Shown here: positions 16,328 to 22,823 of the stretch, one piece after another
Layout of the letters: every line of letters begins with the position of its first letter
Numbering within the stretch: position 1 is the first letter of the stretch
Source: Candidatus Borrarchaeota archaeon
Lineage (GTDB): Archaea > Asgardarchaeota > Sifarchaeia > Borrarchaeales > Borrarchaeaceae
DNA: 23,454 nucleotides
Assembly (NCBI GenBank): GCA_016840645.1
Contig: JAEORY010000009.1
Location: forward strand, 1-23,454
Reading direction: 5' to 3'
The notes under the pieces: model-generated
What the model saw: the letters and a program-made list of their open reading frames with translations, nothing else
Databases searched by the model: none
What the model was told of the DNA's origin: nothing
Position numbers and translations under genes: made by a program

Positions 16328-17299
16328 ATGAAACTATTGATCACAGGCGGGGCCGGGAATGTTGGCTCGGTTATTACCAACGAAGCCCTGCGTAGAGGAT
16401 ATGCGGTACGAGTTATAGACGTATTGTGGTTCGAAAAGAAGGTACCCCTGGTTCATTACCAAAATCCCAATTATGAGTTTATAAGAGGGGACATTACAGA
16501 TCAGGAAACCCTTGAGAAAACTCTTGATAGTGTGGATTTCGTAATCCACGCTGCTGCTGTTGTAGGAGATCCAGCCAGCAAAAAATTCCCAGAACTTACC
16601 AGACACATCAACCAAGAAGCTTCGATTAATCTTATTAACCGGGCTTCTCAAAACGGAGTGAAGGGAATCATTTTTCTTTCCACCTGCTCCAACTACGGAA
16701 TAGTGGATGGCATGGCCCAGGAAGAGAGCGAGCTAAAGCCGCTTTCACTCTATGCGGAAACAAAGGTAAATGTGGAGCGCTACATTACAGACAAGTTAAA
16801 AGATCTGGATTGGGTGATTGGACGGATTTCCACAGTCTACGGCTCCTCGCCCAGAATGCGGTTCGATCTCACCGTAAACGACTTCACCATGAATGGATAT
16901 CGGAATAAGTATCTGGATATCTTCCTGCCGCTCTCCTATAGACCCTACATCCACGTCTTCGACTTGGCACAGGTCATCTTAGGAATTGTTGAGGATTTTG
17001 ACGGGGTAAAAAATAATGTATTCAATATTGGATTCCCGGGAGAGAACTACCAGAAGATCAAGATTGCAGAAGCCGTACGCAGGCATATATCTGATTTGAA
17101 AATTGAGATCGTCAAAGAAGGGGGAGATCTGAGGGACTACCAGGTAGATTTCTCAAAGCTACATAGATACATAAAAGTTCAGCGTACCTATGATGTGGAT
17201 AAGGCCGTTCGAGAGATATTGGATATTCTACAGAAAGGGATCATCAAAGATTTTGATAATCCGATTTACTACAATACTTCGCCGGATATTTCAAACTAG
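16328..17299 (+). CDS. NAD-dependent epimerase/dehydratase (extended SDR), nucleotide-sugar type
   Basis: A 323-residue extended SDR. It has GGAGNVG (7-13) for NAD binding, an acidic residue at the end of the second strand (D31), and HAAAVVGDP (74-82). A catalytic-type STCSNYG (118-124) is followed by Tyr142/Lys146 in LYAETK. STVYGSSPRMRFD (168-180) and YRPYIHVFDLA (204-214) are found in nucleotide-sugar epimerases and reductases. It lacks the specific motifs of Gmd, RmlB, GalE, the uronate epimerases or LegB-type 4,6-dehydratases, so I give no reaction. It lies directly before a LegC-family aminotransferase with an 18-base gap, so it may act on the same sugar, for example as a 4-keto reductase, an epimerase or a dehydratase. 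Fold assignment is firm; substrate is not. Confidence 0.85.
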   Translation: MKLLITGGAGNVGSVITNEALRRGYAVRVIDVLWFEKKVPLVHYQNPNYEFIRGDITDQETLEKTLDSVDFVIHAAAVVGDPASKKFPELTRHINQEASINLINRASQNGVKGIIFLSTCSNYGIVDGMAQEESELKPLSLYAETKVNVERYITDKLKDLDWVIGRISTVYGSSPRMRFDLTVNDFTMNGYRNKYLDIFLPLSYRPYIHVFDLAQVILGIVEDFDGVKNNVFNIGFPGENYQKIKIAEAVRRHISDLKIEIVKEGGDLRDYQVDFSKLHRYIKVQRTYDVDKAVREILDILQKGIIKDFDNPIYYNTSPDISN

Positions 17300-17317
17300 A
17301 ATCGAAACCTAAGGGAA

Positions 17318-18487
17318 ATGAACGTTCAGAAACTCGACTCTATCGTGAGATTCATCCGTTCCCTCTATGGCCGAAACAATGGGTTTATCCCTTTGCATAC
17401 ACCGGTTTTTGGAGGCAATGAAAAGCGGTATCTCAATGATTGCATCGATACCGGCTTCGTTTCTTCTGTGGGCGCCTACGTTGATCGTTTTGAGCAGATG
17501 ATACAGGAGTTAACCGGCATCCGGTATGCTGTGGCAACTGTCAACGGCACCGCTGCTTTGCAAATAGCTCTGCTTCTATCAGGTGTTAAGGAGAAAGAAG
17601 AGGTTATCACCCAGCCTATAACTTTCGTTGCGACTGTTAATGCAATACGATACTGCAGGGCAGAACCAGTATTCATCGATGTCGAAAGAAGGACTCTGGG
17701 CCTCTGTCCACAAAAGCTGGAAGAGTTCCTGGAGAAGAACACCGTACTAAAGGATAACGGTGGCTGCTACAACGCAACTTCTGGCCGCAGGATAGCCGCC
17801 TGCATGCCCATGCATGTTTTCGGCCATCCAGTACAAATAGATCGGATCGTTGAGGTGTGTAACCGTTACAACATCCCGATAGTCGAGGATGCAGCCGAGT
17901 CTATCGGCAGTATGTACAAGAACCGACATACAGGTGCCTTCGGTCTTGTCGGTGTCTTCAGCTTCAACGGCAATAAGACGGTGACAACCGGTGGCGGTGG
18001 AATGATCGTGACAAATGATGAGCAGATCACTAAAACCGCGAAGCATATAACCACAACGGCCAAGGTACCTCATGCCTGGGAATACGTCCATGATCAACTC
18101 GGCTACAATTACCGTCTGCCCAACATCAATGCGGCCTTGGGATGTGCACAGATCGAGCAGTTGCCCAAGTTTATAGAGCGAAAACGAGAAATTGCCCAAA
18201 AGTATCAAGAGTTCTTCGAAAAGATGGGCATTCCCTTTGTTTCGGAAATCGAGAAAAGCCGTTCGAATTATTGGTTAAATTCCATTCTTCTGAAGGACAG
18301 GGAGGAAAGGGAAGCTTTTCTTCGTTACACCAATGATAACAAAGTCATGACCCGACCGCTGTGGAGGACAATGACCCGGTTAGATATGTACAAGGATTGC
18401 CAGAGCTTCAAATTGGAGGAAGCCTATTGGTTGGAAGACAGGTTGGTGAACATCCCCAGCAGTGCCTGGATTTATCCCGACACATGA
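17318..18487 (+). CDS. LegC-family PLP-dependent nucleotide-sugar aminotransferase (DegT/DnrJ/EryC1/StrS superfamily)
   Basis: A 389-residue sugar aminotransferase that should transfer an amino group, usually from glutamate, to a 4-keto-6-deoxy nucleotide sugar. The opening FIPLHTPVFGGNEKRYLNDC (23-42) and FVSSVGAYVDRFE (47-59) are characteristic of the LegC branch linked to legionaminic-acid-type sugars. The cofactor region includes NGTAALQIAL (76-85), VEDAAESIGS (189-198, Asp191 for the PLP nitrogen) and Lys220 in SFNGNKTVTTGGGGM, the Schiff-base lysine. Length is normal. The gene is noticeably GC-rich compared with the left of the window. No recognised 4,6-dehydratase partner other than Gmd is present, and no sialic-acid-type synthase or CMP-transferase is seen, so legionaminic acid itself is not supported; a 4-amino-4,6-dideoxy sugar is the safer guess. 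Confidence 0.9.
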   Translation: MNVQKLDSIVRFIRSLYGRNNGFIPLHTPVFGGNEKRYLNDCIDTGFVSSVGAYVDRFEQMIQELTGIRYAVATVNGTAALQIALLLSGVKEKEEVITQPITFVATVNAIRYCRAEPVFIDVERRTLGLCPQKLEEFLEKNTVLKDNGGCYNATSGRRIAACMPMHVFGHPVQIDRIVEVCNRYNIPIVEDAAESIGSMYKNRHTGAFGLVGVFSFNGNKTVTTGGGGMIVTNDEQITKTAKHITTTAKVPHAWEYVHDQLGYNYRLPNINAALGCAQIEQLPKFIERKREIAQKYQEFFEKMGIPFVSEIEKSRSNYWLNSILLKDREEREAFLRYTNDNKVMTRPLWRTMTRLDMYKDCQSFKLEEAYWLEDRLVNIPSSAWIYPDT

Positions 18488-18499
18488 TTGTACGGAGTA

Positions 18500-18503
18500 G
18501 GAG
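18500..18503 (+). promoter_or_regulatory. Ribosome binding site supporting a TTG start
   Basis: GGAG lies 6 bases before TTG 18510. A nearer TTG at 18506 is out of frame. This spacing supports TTG 18510 as the start of the short initiating transferase. Confidence 0.55.
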
Positions 18504-18509
18504 AATTGT

Positions 18510-19214
18510 TTGTATCGGATTGTAAAGCGCATTTTTGATTTCACTTCTTCTTTGCTGGTCCTTCTTATCCTTTCTCCGCTATTTCTTCTGGTGATGTTGA
18601 TTCTCAGACTCACAGATGAGGGAAATGTTTTTTATATGCAGGAACGAGTAGGGCTCGACAACAGGGCCGTGAATATCTACAAATTTGTGACAATGCGAAG
18701 CAATAGCGAGCTATACGGCAGCATTACCAGGAAGGGGGATCCACGTATCCTTCCCGTAGGGAAATTCCTGAGAAACACCAAGATCAATGAGCTTCCTCAA
18801 CTGCTGAATGTTCTCAAAGGTGAGCTTTCGATAGTCGGGCCTCGACCTTTATTCGAGGAGGGATTCCTGCTCTATCCTGAGGGGGTTCAAAAACAGATCT
18901 ATATGGACAACAAACCAGGTCTGACAGGTATAGGATCACTTTTCTTCAGAAGTGAGGAAGAGATGCTCGAGAATCTTGGTGAAGACACTATGGCTGTCTA
19001 CAAAGAGTATATCATGCCGGTCAAAGGTGAGTTGGAGCTCTGGTACCGACGGGAAAAAAACCTATGGATCGACTTGAAGATCGTGCTGCTGACAGCCCTT
19101 TCCCTTTTCGTTCCCCATCAAGATCTTCACTTAAAAGCTTTCAAGACCCTTCCCATTTCAGCAGTAGAGGGCTACAAGAATCTCAGAACCCGGATATCCT
19201 TAAGGCAGAACTAA
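18510..19214 (+). CDS. Short PglC-like phosphoglycosyl transferase with Asn at the catalytic Asp position
   Basis: A 234-residue monotopic initiating transferase. It has a basic head KRIFDF (6-11), one re-entrant hydrophobic helix (about 12-33), then FYMQERVGLDN (41-51), YKFVTM (57-62) in place of the usual KFRTM, INELPQLLNVLKG (92-104), and SIVGPRP (107-113). KPGLTG follows later. It should move a sugar-1-phosphate to polyprenyl phosphate. The family's Asp-Glu dyad is here Asn93-Glu94, reading AAT GAG in the DNA. Asp is the nucleophile in PglC, so the mechanism may differ or activity may be low. Sequences with Asn here may occur in other members, so this need not mean inactivity. It follows the LegC gene by 22 bases, suggesting that a 4-amino sugar could be its substrate. 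Confidence 0.88.
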   Translation: MYRIVKRIFDFTSSLLVLLILSPLFLLVMLILRLTDEGNVFYMQERVGLDNRAVNIYKFVTMRSNSELYGSITRKGDPRILPVGKFLRNTKINELPQLLNVLKGELSIVGPRPLFEEGFLLYPEGVQKQIYMDNKPGLTGIGSLFFRSEEEMLENLGEDTMAVYKEYIMPVKGELELWYRREKNLWIDLKIVLLTALSLFVPHQDLHLKAFKTLPISAVEGYKNLRTRISLRQN

Positions 19215-19225
19215 ATACAAGAGTC

Positions 19226-20269
19226 ATGGAACCGGCCATAACGGTGATAATCCCTGTACGTAATGAAGAAAGCTATATCCGGAGGTGCTTGGACTCGGTT
19301 GTGGCCAACGATTATCCGACTCAGTGCCTGCAGGTCCTGGTTGTGGACGGGATGAGCAGCGATGGCACGCGGGAAATCATCAATGAGTACGTAAGGCGTC
19401 ATCCATTCATGCAACTTATTGATAATCCGGATCGCACTGTTCCCCACGCTTTGAATCTTGGTATACGGCATAGTAGGGGAGAGTATATTATCCGCCTCGA
19501 TGCTCACAGCGCTTACCCGCAAGATTATTTCACCAAGCTTATTGAGTGGCACCAGAGACTGAAGGCAGACAACCTAGGTGCGGTCTGTACTACCGCGGTG
19601 TTGGGTAAATCCAACAAAGCTCAAGCCATCAAGGAAGTTCTTTCCGATCCTTTAGGAGTGGGGAATTCTTACTTTCGAACCGGCTCTGATCGAATACGGG
19701 AAGTGGATACCGTTCCGTTTGGCTGCTACAGGCGGAAGGTATTCGACCGTTACGGGTATTTCGACGAGCGCCTTATCCGAAATCAGGACATTGAACTGAA
19801 CAAGAGGATTATCGAGGAGGGAGGAAAGATCTACCTGGTTCCGGACATCACGTGCATTTACTATGCCAAGGATAGCCTAGTCGCCCTCTGGAAGAGCAGC
19901 TTCGCAAACGGCCTTTGGAATATTCTCACCGTTTATCTCACAAAAAAACCGGCAGCTCTCAGCTTTCGCCACTTTGTGCCCCTGTTGTTTTTACTCTCTT
20001 TGGTACTACCTGTACTGTTTTCAATCATCTTAAGAGACTCCCGCTGGTTGGTTGTGCCTATGCTCTCACTGATAAGCTATGTAACGTTGATGGGTTGGAA
20101 GAGCCTTAAGTTAGCCAGACAGGGAGTCTCATTTTATCACCTTTTCGTATCTTTCCTTGTGCTGCACTTCTCCTACGGCTGCGGATCGTTTCTAGGACTT
20201 TTCCGATTAGACTGTCTTCTAAGTAAGAAAAAAGACGGGATTGTCCAGGCTGTATCCGATAAAAATTGA
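19226..20269 (+). CDS. GT2 glycosyltransferase, ExoA-like (succinoglycan type)
   Basis: A 347-residue GT2 enzyme of the ExoA type, membrane-bound at its C terminus. It shows TVIIPVRNEESYIRRCLDS (6-24), DGMSSD (41-46), VPHALNLGI (72-80) and LDAHSAYPQDYF (91-102), then FGCYRRKVFDRYG and RNQDIELNKRI, where the catalytic base lies. Two or three membrane helices follow (about residues 245-310), with the pattern seen in ExoA relatives. The frame is open further upstream, but I choose ATG 19226: the conserved fold starts at residue 5, and the extra 54 codons would lie inside the previous gene with low-complexity Ser/Arg sequence. The gap to the previous stop is 11 bases. The stop overlaps the next start. 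Confidence 0.9.
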   Translation: MEPAITVIIPVRNEESYIRRCLDSVVANDYPTQCLQVLVVDGMSSDGTREIINEYVRRHPFMQLIDNPDRTVPHALNLGIRHSRGEYIIRLDAHSAYPQDYFTKLIEWHQRLKADNLGAVCTTAVLGKSNKAQAIKEVLSDPLGVGNSYFRTGSDRIREVDTVPFGCYRRKVFDRYGYFDERLIRNQDIELNKRIIEEGGKIYLVPDITCIYYAKDSLVALWKSSFANGLWNILTVYLTKKPAALSFRHFVPLLFLLSLVLPVLFSIILRDSRWLVVPMLSLISYVTLMGWKSLKLARQGVSFYHLFVSFLVLHFSYGCGSFLGLFRLDCLLSKKKDGIVQAVSDKN

Positions 20270-21114
20270 TGATTAAATATAGGGACATTGAATGGGCTTT
20301 GTATCACCAGGTTTTGATACCCGAAGTTCCTCCTCACCGAACTGTCAATATTTCCGTTGAGGAAGCCCGGTCACTGCAGCGGGATTCTCGAGCATACTTT
20401 GTCCGCTGGACAAGCAACTGGGATTGTGGTCGAGAAACGGAGTTTTGGTATGTAATCAAGGATGGATCAAGTTCTCTTGAAGAGTTGAGCGGAAACACGC
20501 GCAGCAAGGTCCGGAGGGGGCTGAAACACTGCAAGGTCAAAAAAGTGGATGCCCAATATCTTGCCGCTAATGCCTACGGGGTATATGCCAAAGCTTTCGA
20601 GCGATACGAAGACTACAAGAGACCGGTTGAGAAGGCCGTGTTCCAGAGGCAGATGTCAGAGCTTGAATATGGCAAAGCTTGGGAGTTCTGGGGTGTATGG
20701 AATCGTGATGATGAGCTTATCGCCTACAGTCAGAACAGGATCCAAGAATCCGTCTGCAATTATGCGACGGTCAAATTCGATCCGCAACATCTCCGGCTTT
20801 ATCCCAGCTACGCACTATTCTTCGAAATGAATAAACATTACCTCAACGATCGTAATGTCGATTATGTGAATGATGGCGCTCGAGCACTTTCCCATGATAC
20901 AAAAATACAAAGTTTTTTGATCCAGAAATTCAAGTTCCGAAAATCTTTCTGTATTCTTCATGTAGTGTATAGAGCAGATATCAAATTCTTGGTGGACATA
21001 CTCTTTCCTATTCGGCGTGTGTTCTATAACACCAAATTCAGTTTTGCTGCGAAACTTGCTGTCCTTCTTCGGCATGAAGAGATCCGCAGAAGTCCTCTCA
21101 ATAGCCTAACCTAA
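20269..21114 (+). CDS. FemAB/GNAT-like acyltransferase, putative
   Basis: A 281-residue soluble protein that I place, with moderate confidence, in the FemAB/GNAT-like acyltransferases often found in polysaccharide loci. Support comes from the N-terminal-half segment NTRSKVRRGLKHC (76-88), which resembles the conserved R-x-x-I-R/K-K-A helix of FemAB-like proteins, and from WEFWGVWNRDDELIAY, a GNAT-like beta hairpin. YPSYALFFEMN fits the helix after the acyl-CoA loop. It could acylate an amino sugar such as one made by the LegC-type enzyme upstream; that link is inference. I choose ATG 20269, whose A is the last base of the preceding TGA (TGATG), the usual layout for coupled translation; TTG 20266 would add one residue. 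It is the last gene of the rightward set and is followed by a convergent operon. Confidence 0.6.
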   Translation: MIKYRDIEWALYHQVLIPEVPPHRTVNISVEEARSLQRDSRAYFVRWTSNWDCGRETEFWYVIKDGSSSLEELSGNTRSKVRRGLKHCKVKKVDAQYLAANAYGVYAKAFERYEDYKRPVEKAVFQRQMSELEYGKAWEFWGVWNRDDELIAYSQNRIQESVCNYATVKFDPQHLRLYPSYALFFEMNKHYLNDRNVDYVNDGARALSHDTKIQSFLIQKFKFRKSFCILHVVYRADIKFLVDILFPIRRVFYNTKFSFAAKLAVLLRHEEIRRSPLNSLT

Positions 21115-21177
21115 TAAAACCAAAGCTCACCTTCTCTGTTTGCCATCCGATAAATAACACAAATAAATTCCCACAAA
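21115..21177. other. Convergent intergenic gap without a visible terminator
   Basis: This 63-base AT-rich spacer lies between stop codons of genes on opposite strands. I found no GC-rich stem followed by a T-run on either strand, so termination is probably Rho-dependent or lies within the genes. Confidence 0.4.
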
Positions 21178-22029
21178 CTACTGAGTAAAAATTTGAAAAG
21201 CCAGTCGATCCGCCTCAATTAATAGTGCCGGTGATCCCTTAGGTGCGAAAAAAGCGATCCCAGGCATATCCGGAGCTATCTGCTGAATCCACTTCATTTG
21301 TTTTTCTAGTTCTTCCGACGTATTTGCCCACCTCCAAAAACCTCCCCGATCTGCTTCTGGATCCTCATCGTTGATCCCAAGAGCTACTATCGTTTTATGA
21401 ATGATTCCCGCTGTTCTCGCTATCCGCATATTCCGTGGAAGCAACCACTTGTAAAAGGACCTGCCGGAGAAATAAGCTTCCAGTATCACCAGGTCAGCTC
21501 CTTCAACGTAATACTGAGCCTGTTTTCTTGAAAGAGGACCTGAATGCCATACCGCTATATACAACTCCGGGCAAACAGACTTGGCTTGCACGAGCGCCTT
21601 ACCAAGTTTGGCACTGAGTCTTGGTGTAAGCATGCCAAACTCGTCGATTCCTGTGCCTATAAAACCCTTTTTTGCCGGCGCGCACCACTTTCGTACCAGT
21701 TCGTGAATATCTTTTTCCCTCGCGAATACTCGGCCTCCCGCCCATTTTAGTGGAATAATCGATCGGCTGAGAAAGTAGTCCTGGGACCATTCGTATCCGC
21801 TTCTTTTACCGGATTCAGGCTTTTCAACCCAAACATGCGTCGTATAATGGGTTATATTGGTAAGTATCTGTGGGTAATCGCACCAGAACAGGATTACCGG
21901 TTGCTCATTATAGGGAGTGACATCTGGTGGTGGAGAGTTTATACATCCTGCAAACAGAACGCTGAAAAGAACAACAAGATATCTAGGCAAGAAGACTCCA
22001 GAGTTGAGCTTGCAAACTGGCACAATCAC
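21178..22029 (-). CDS. Lipoprotein of unknown function, TIM-barrel-like secreted domain
   Basis: I do not recognise the family. The 283-residue protein has a signal region PRYLVVLFSVLFAGC, with a lipobox ending at Cys29, so the mature protein (about 255 residues) should be lipid-anchored outside the inner membrane. The rest is soluble and has alternating strands and helices: FWCDYPQIL, GTGIDEFGML, YIAVWHSG, DLVILEAYF, TIVALGIN and GIAFFAPKG in order, which suggests a beta/alpha barrel like those of glycoside hydrolases. GIDEFG could hold acidic catalytic residues, but this is inference. The GTG start overlaps the nucleotidyltransferase stop by 4 bases (GTGA). TTG 21990 with GGAG 5 bases upstream would give a shorter, more usual lipoprotein signal and may be the real start. 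It is the last gene of the minus-strand operon. Confidence 0.75.
   Translation of the reverse strand: MIVPVCKLNSGVFLPRYLVVLFSVLFAGCINSPPPDVTPYNEQPVILFWCDYPQILTNITHYTTHVWVEKPESGKRSGYEWSQDYFLSRSIIPLKWAGGRVFAREKDIHELVRKWCAPAKKGFIGTGIDEFGMLTPRLSAKLGKALVQAKSVCPELYIAVWHSGPLSRKQAQYYVEGADLVILEAYFSGRSFYKWLLPRNMRIARTAGIIHKTIVALGINDEDPEADRGGFWRWANTSEELEKQMKWIQQIAPDMPGIAFFAPKGSPALLIEADRLAFQIFTQ
21996..21999 (-). promoter_or_regulatory. Internal ribosome binding site pointing to an alternative TTG start of the lipoprotein
   Basis: GGAG on the minus strand lies 5 bases before TTG 21990, which would start the protein at residue 14 (Leu, then PRYLVV). The GTG at 22029 has no comparable site but has the 4-base overlap with the upstream stop. 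Confidence 0.45.
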
Positions 22030-22811
22030 ACTTCTTTTCGGGACCTCGGCCGCGTTTCATCTCTGTAAATCCTGTCTACCTCATGGTAGTGTGCTAAATT
22101 TCCTACATCGTAACAATTTAGTCTAAAAATATAGGCATATACTGGTTCTTTTGTTATCAACCATTGCGTAAAATATCCGGGAGCATCGGCGTTCCCACCA
22201 TCTGCCAAGTACTGTCCAATACGGGGCAAAACCCGCCTGGGAAAGATGTAGAAAGCAACACTTTCTAGAGTGGATTTCGGATGGTTCGGCTTTTCTTCAA
22301 AGTCGATAATCCTATTATCTTCATCAACAACCACACAGCCCCTCTTGTGCCGAATCTGTTCCACGTCGTGAATATCATGAACCGTATTCAGTGTTTCCTG
22401 CTTCCAGCGAAAAGCACCCACAAAGTCGACCAACGTAAACTCGAACATCTTATCGGAGCAGAGGACAAGAAGATCGTCATCTAGCTCTTGCGATTCTACT
22501 ACGTGCCACAGATCCGCCACGCTGCCGATTCTCTCTTCGTTGTTGCTCGTGCCATCATCTATAAGTACTATTTGCTGGATGTAAGCCGGCTGTGGCTGTG
22601 TATTGTAAGTTTTTCGCCAATTCTGAAACGTTTTGAAAAATTTGGAGTTGGTAACGATGTATATTTTGTCGATGTCCGAACAAGAACGGACCTTTTCGAT
22701 GGTGTATTCAATAAGCGGCTTGCCGGCGATTGGCAGAAGGGACTTGGGAAAATTCTGTGTGAGCGGGTACAGACGTGTCGCGTAGCCGGCGGCTAATATA
22801 ATGGCTTTCAT
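22026..22811 (-). CDS. Sugar-1-phosphate nucleotidyltransferase
   Basis: A 261-residue NTP_transferase-family enzyme that should join a sugar-1-phosphate to an NTP, giving a nucleotide sugar and pyrophosphate. It has the signature ILAAGYATRLYPLT (5-18) with Lys23 in FPKSLLPIAGKP (21-32), IVTNSKFF (52-59), and CSDKMFEF (118-125), where most relatives read GDN-FDF; the metal-binding Asp120 is kept. IDFEEKPNHPKS is the usual sugar-binding Glu-Glu-Lys-Pro block. CYDVGN sits near the end, like the W/YxDVGT motif. It starts with ATG 12 bases after the GHMP kinase gene and overlaps the lipoprotein gene. The pairing with a sugar kinase suggests it works on the kinase product. Neither base nor sugar can be read from sequence. 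Confidence 0.88.
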   Translation of the reverse strand: MKAIILAAGYATRLYPLTQNFPKSLLPIAGKPLIEYTIEKVRSCSDIDKIYIVTNSKFFKTFQNWRKTYNTQPQPAYIQQIVLIDDGTSNNEERIGSVADLWHVVESQELDDDLLVLCSDKMFEFTLVDFVGAFRWKQETLNTVHDIHDVEQIRHKRGCVVVDEDNRIIDFEEKPNHPKSTLESVAFYIFPRRVLPRIGQYLADGGNADAPGYFTQWLITKEPVYAYIFRLNCYDVGNLAHYHEVDRIYRDETRPRSRKEV

Positions 22812-22823
22812 TACCGCTGTGCT

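Noticed and set aside
17747..18208. 153-codon frame on the minus strand opposite the LegC-type gene
   Set aside because: It is a shadow of a strongly conserved plus-strand gene in GC-rich sequence and shows no family pattern of its own.
19064..19225. A 54-codon in-frame extension upstream of the ExoA-like GT2
   Set aside because: It lies inside the preceding transferase gene, reads as Ser/Arg/Pro-rich sequence without family features, and the GT2 fold begins right after ATG 19226.
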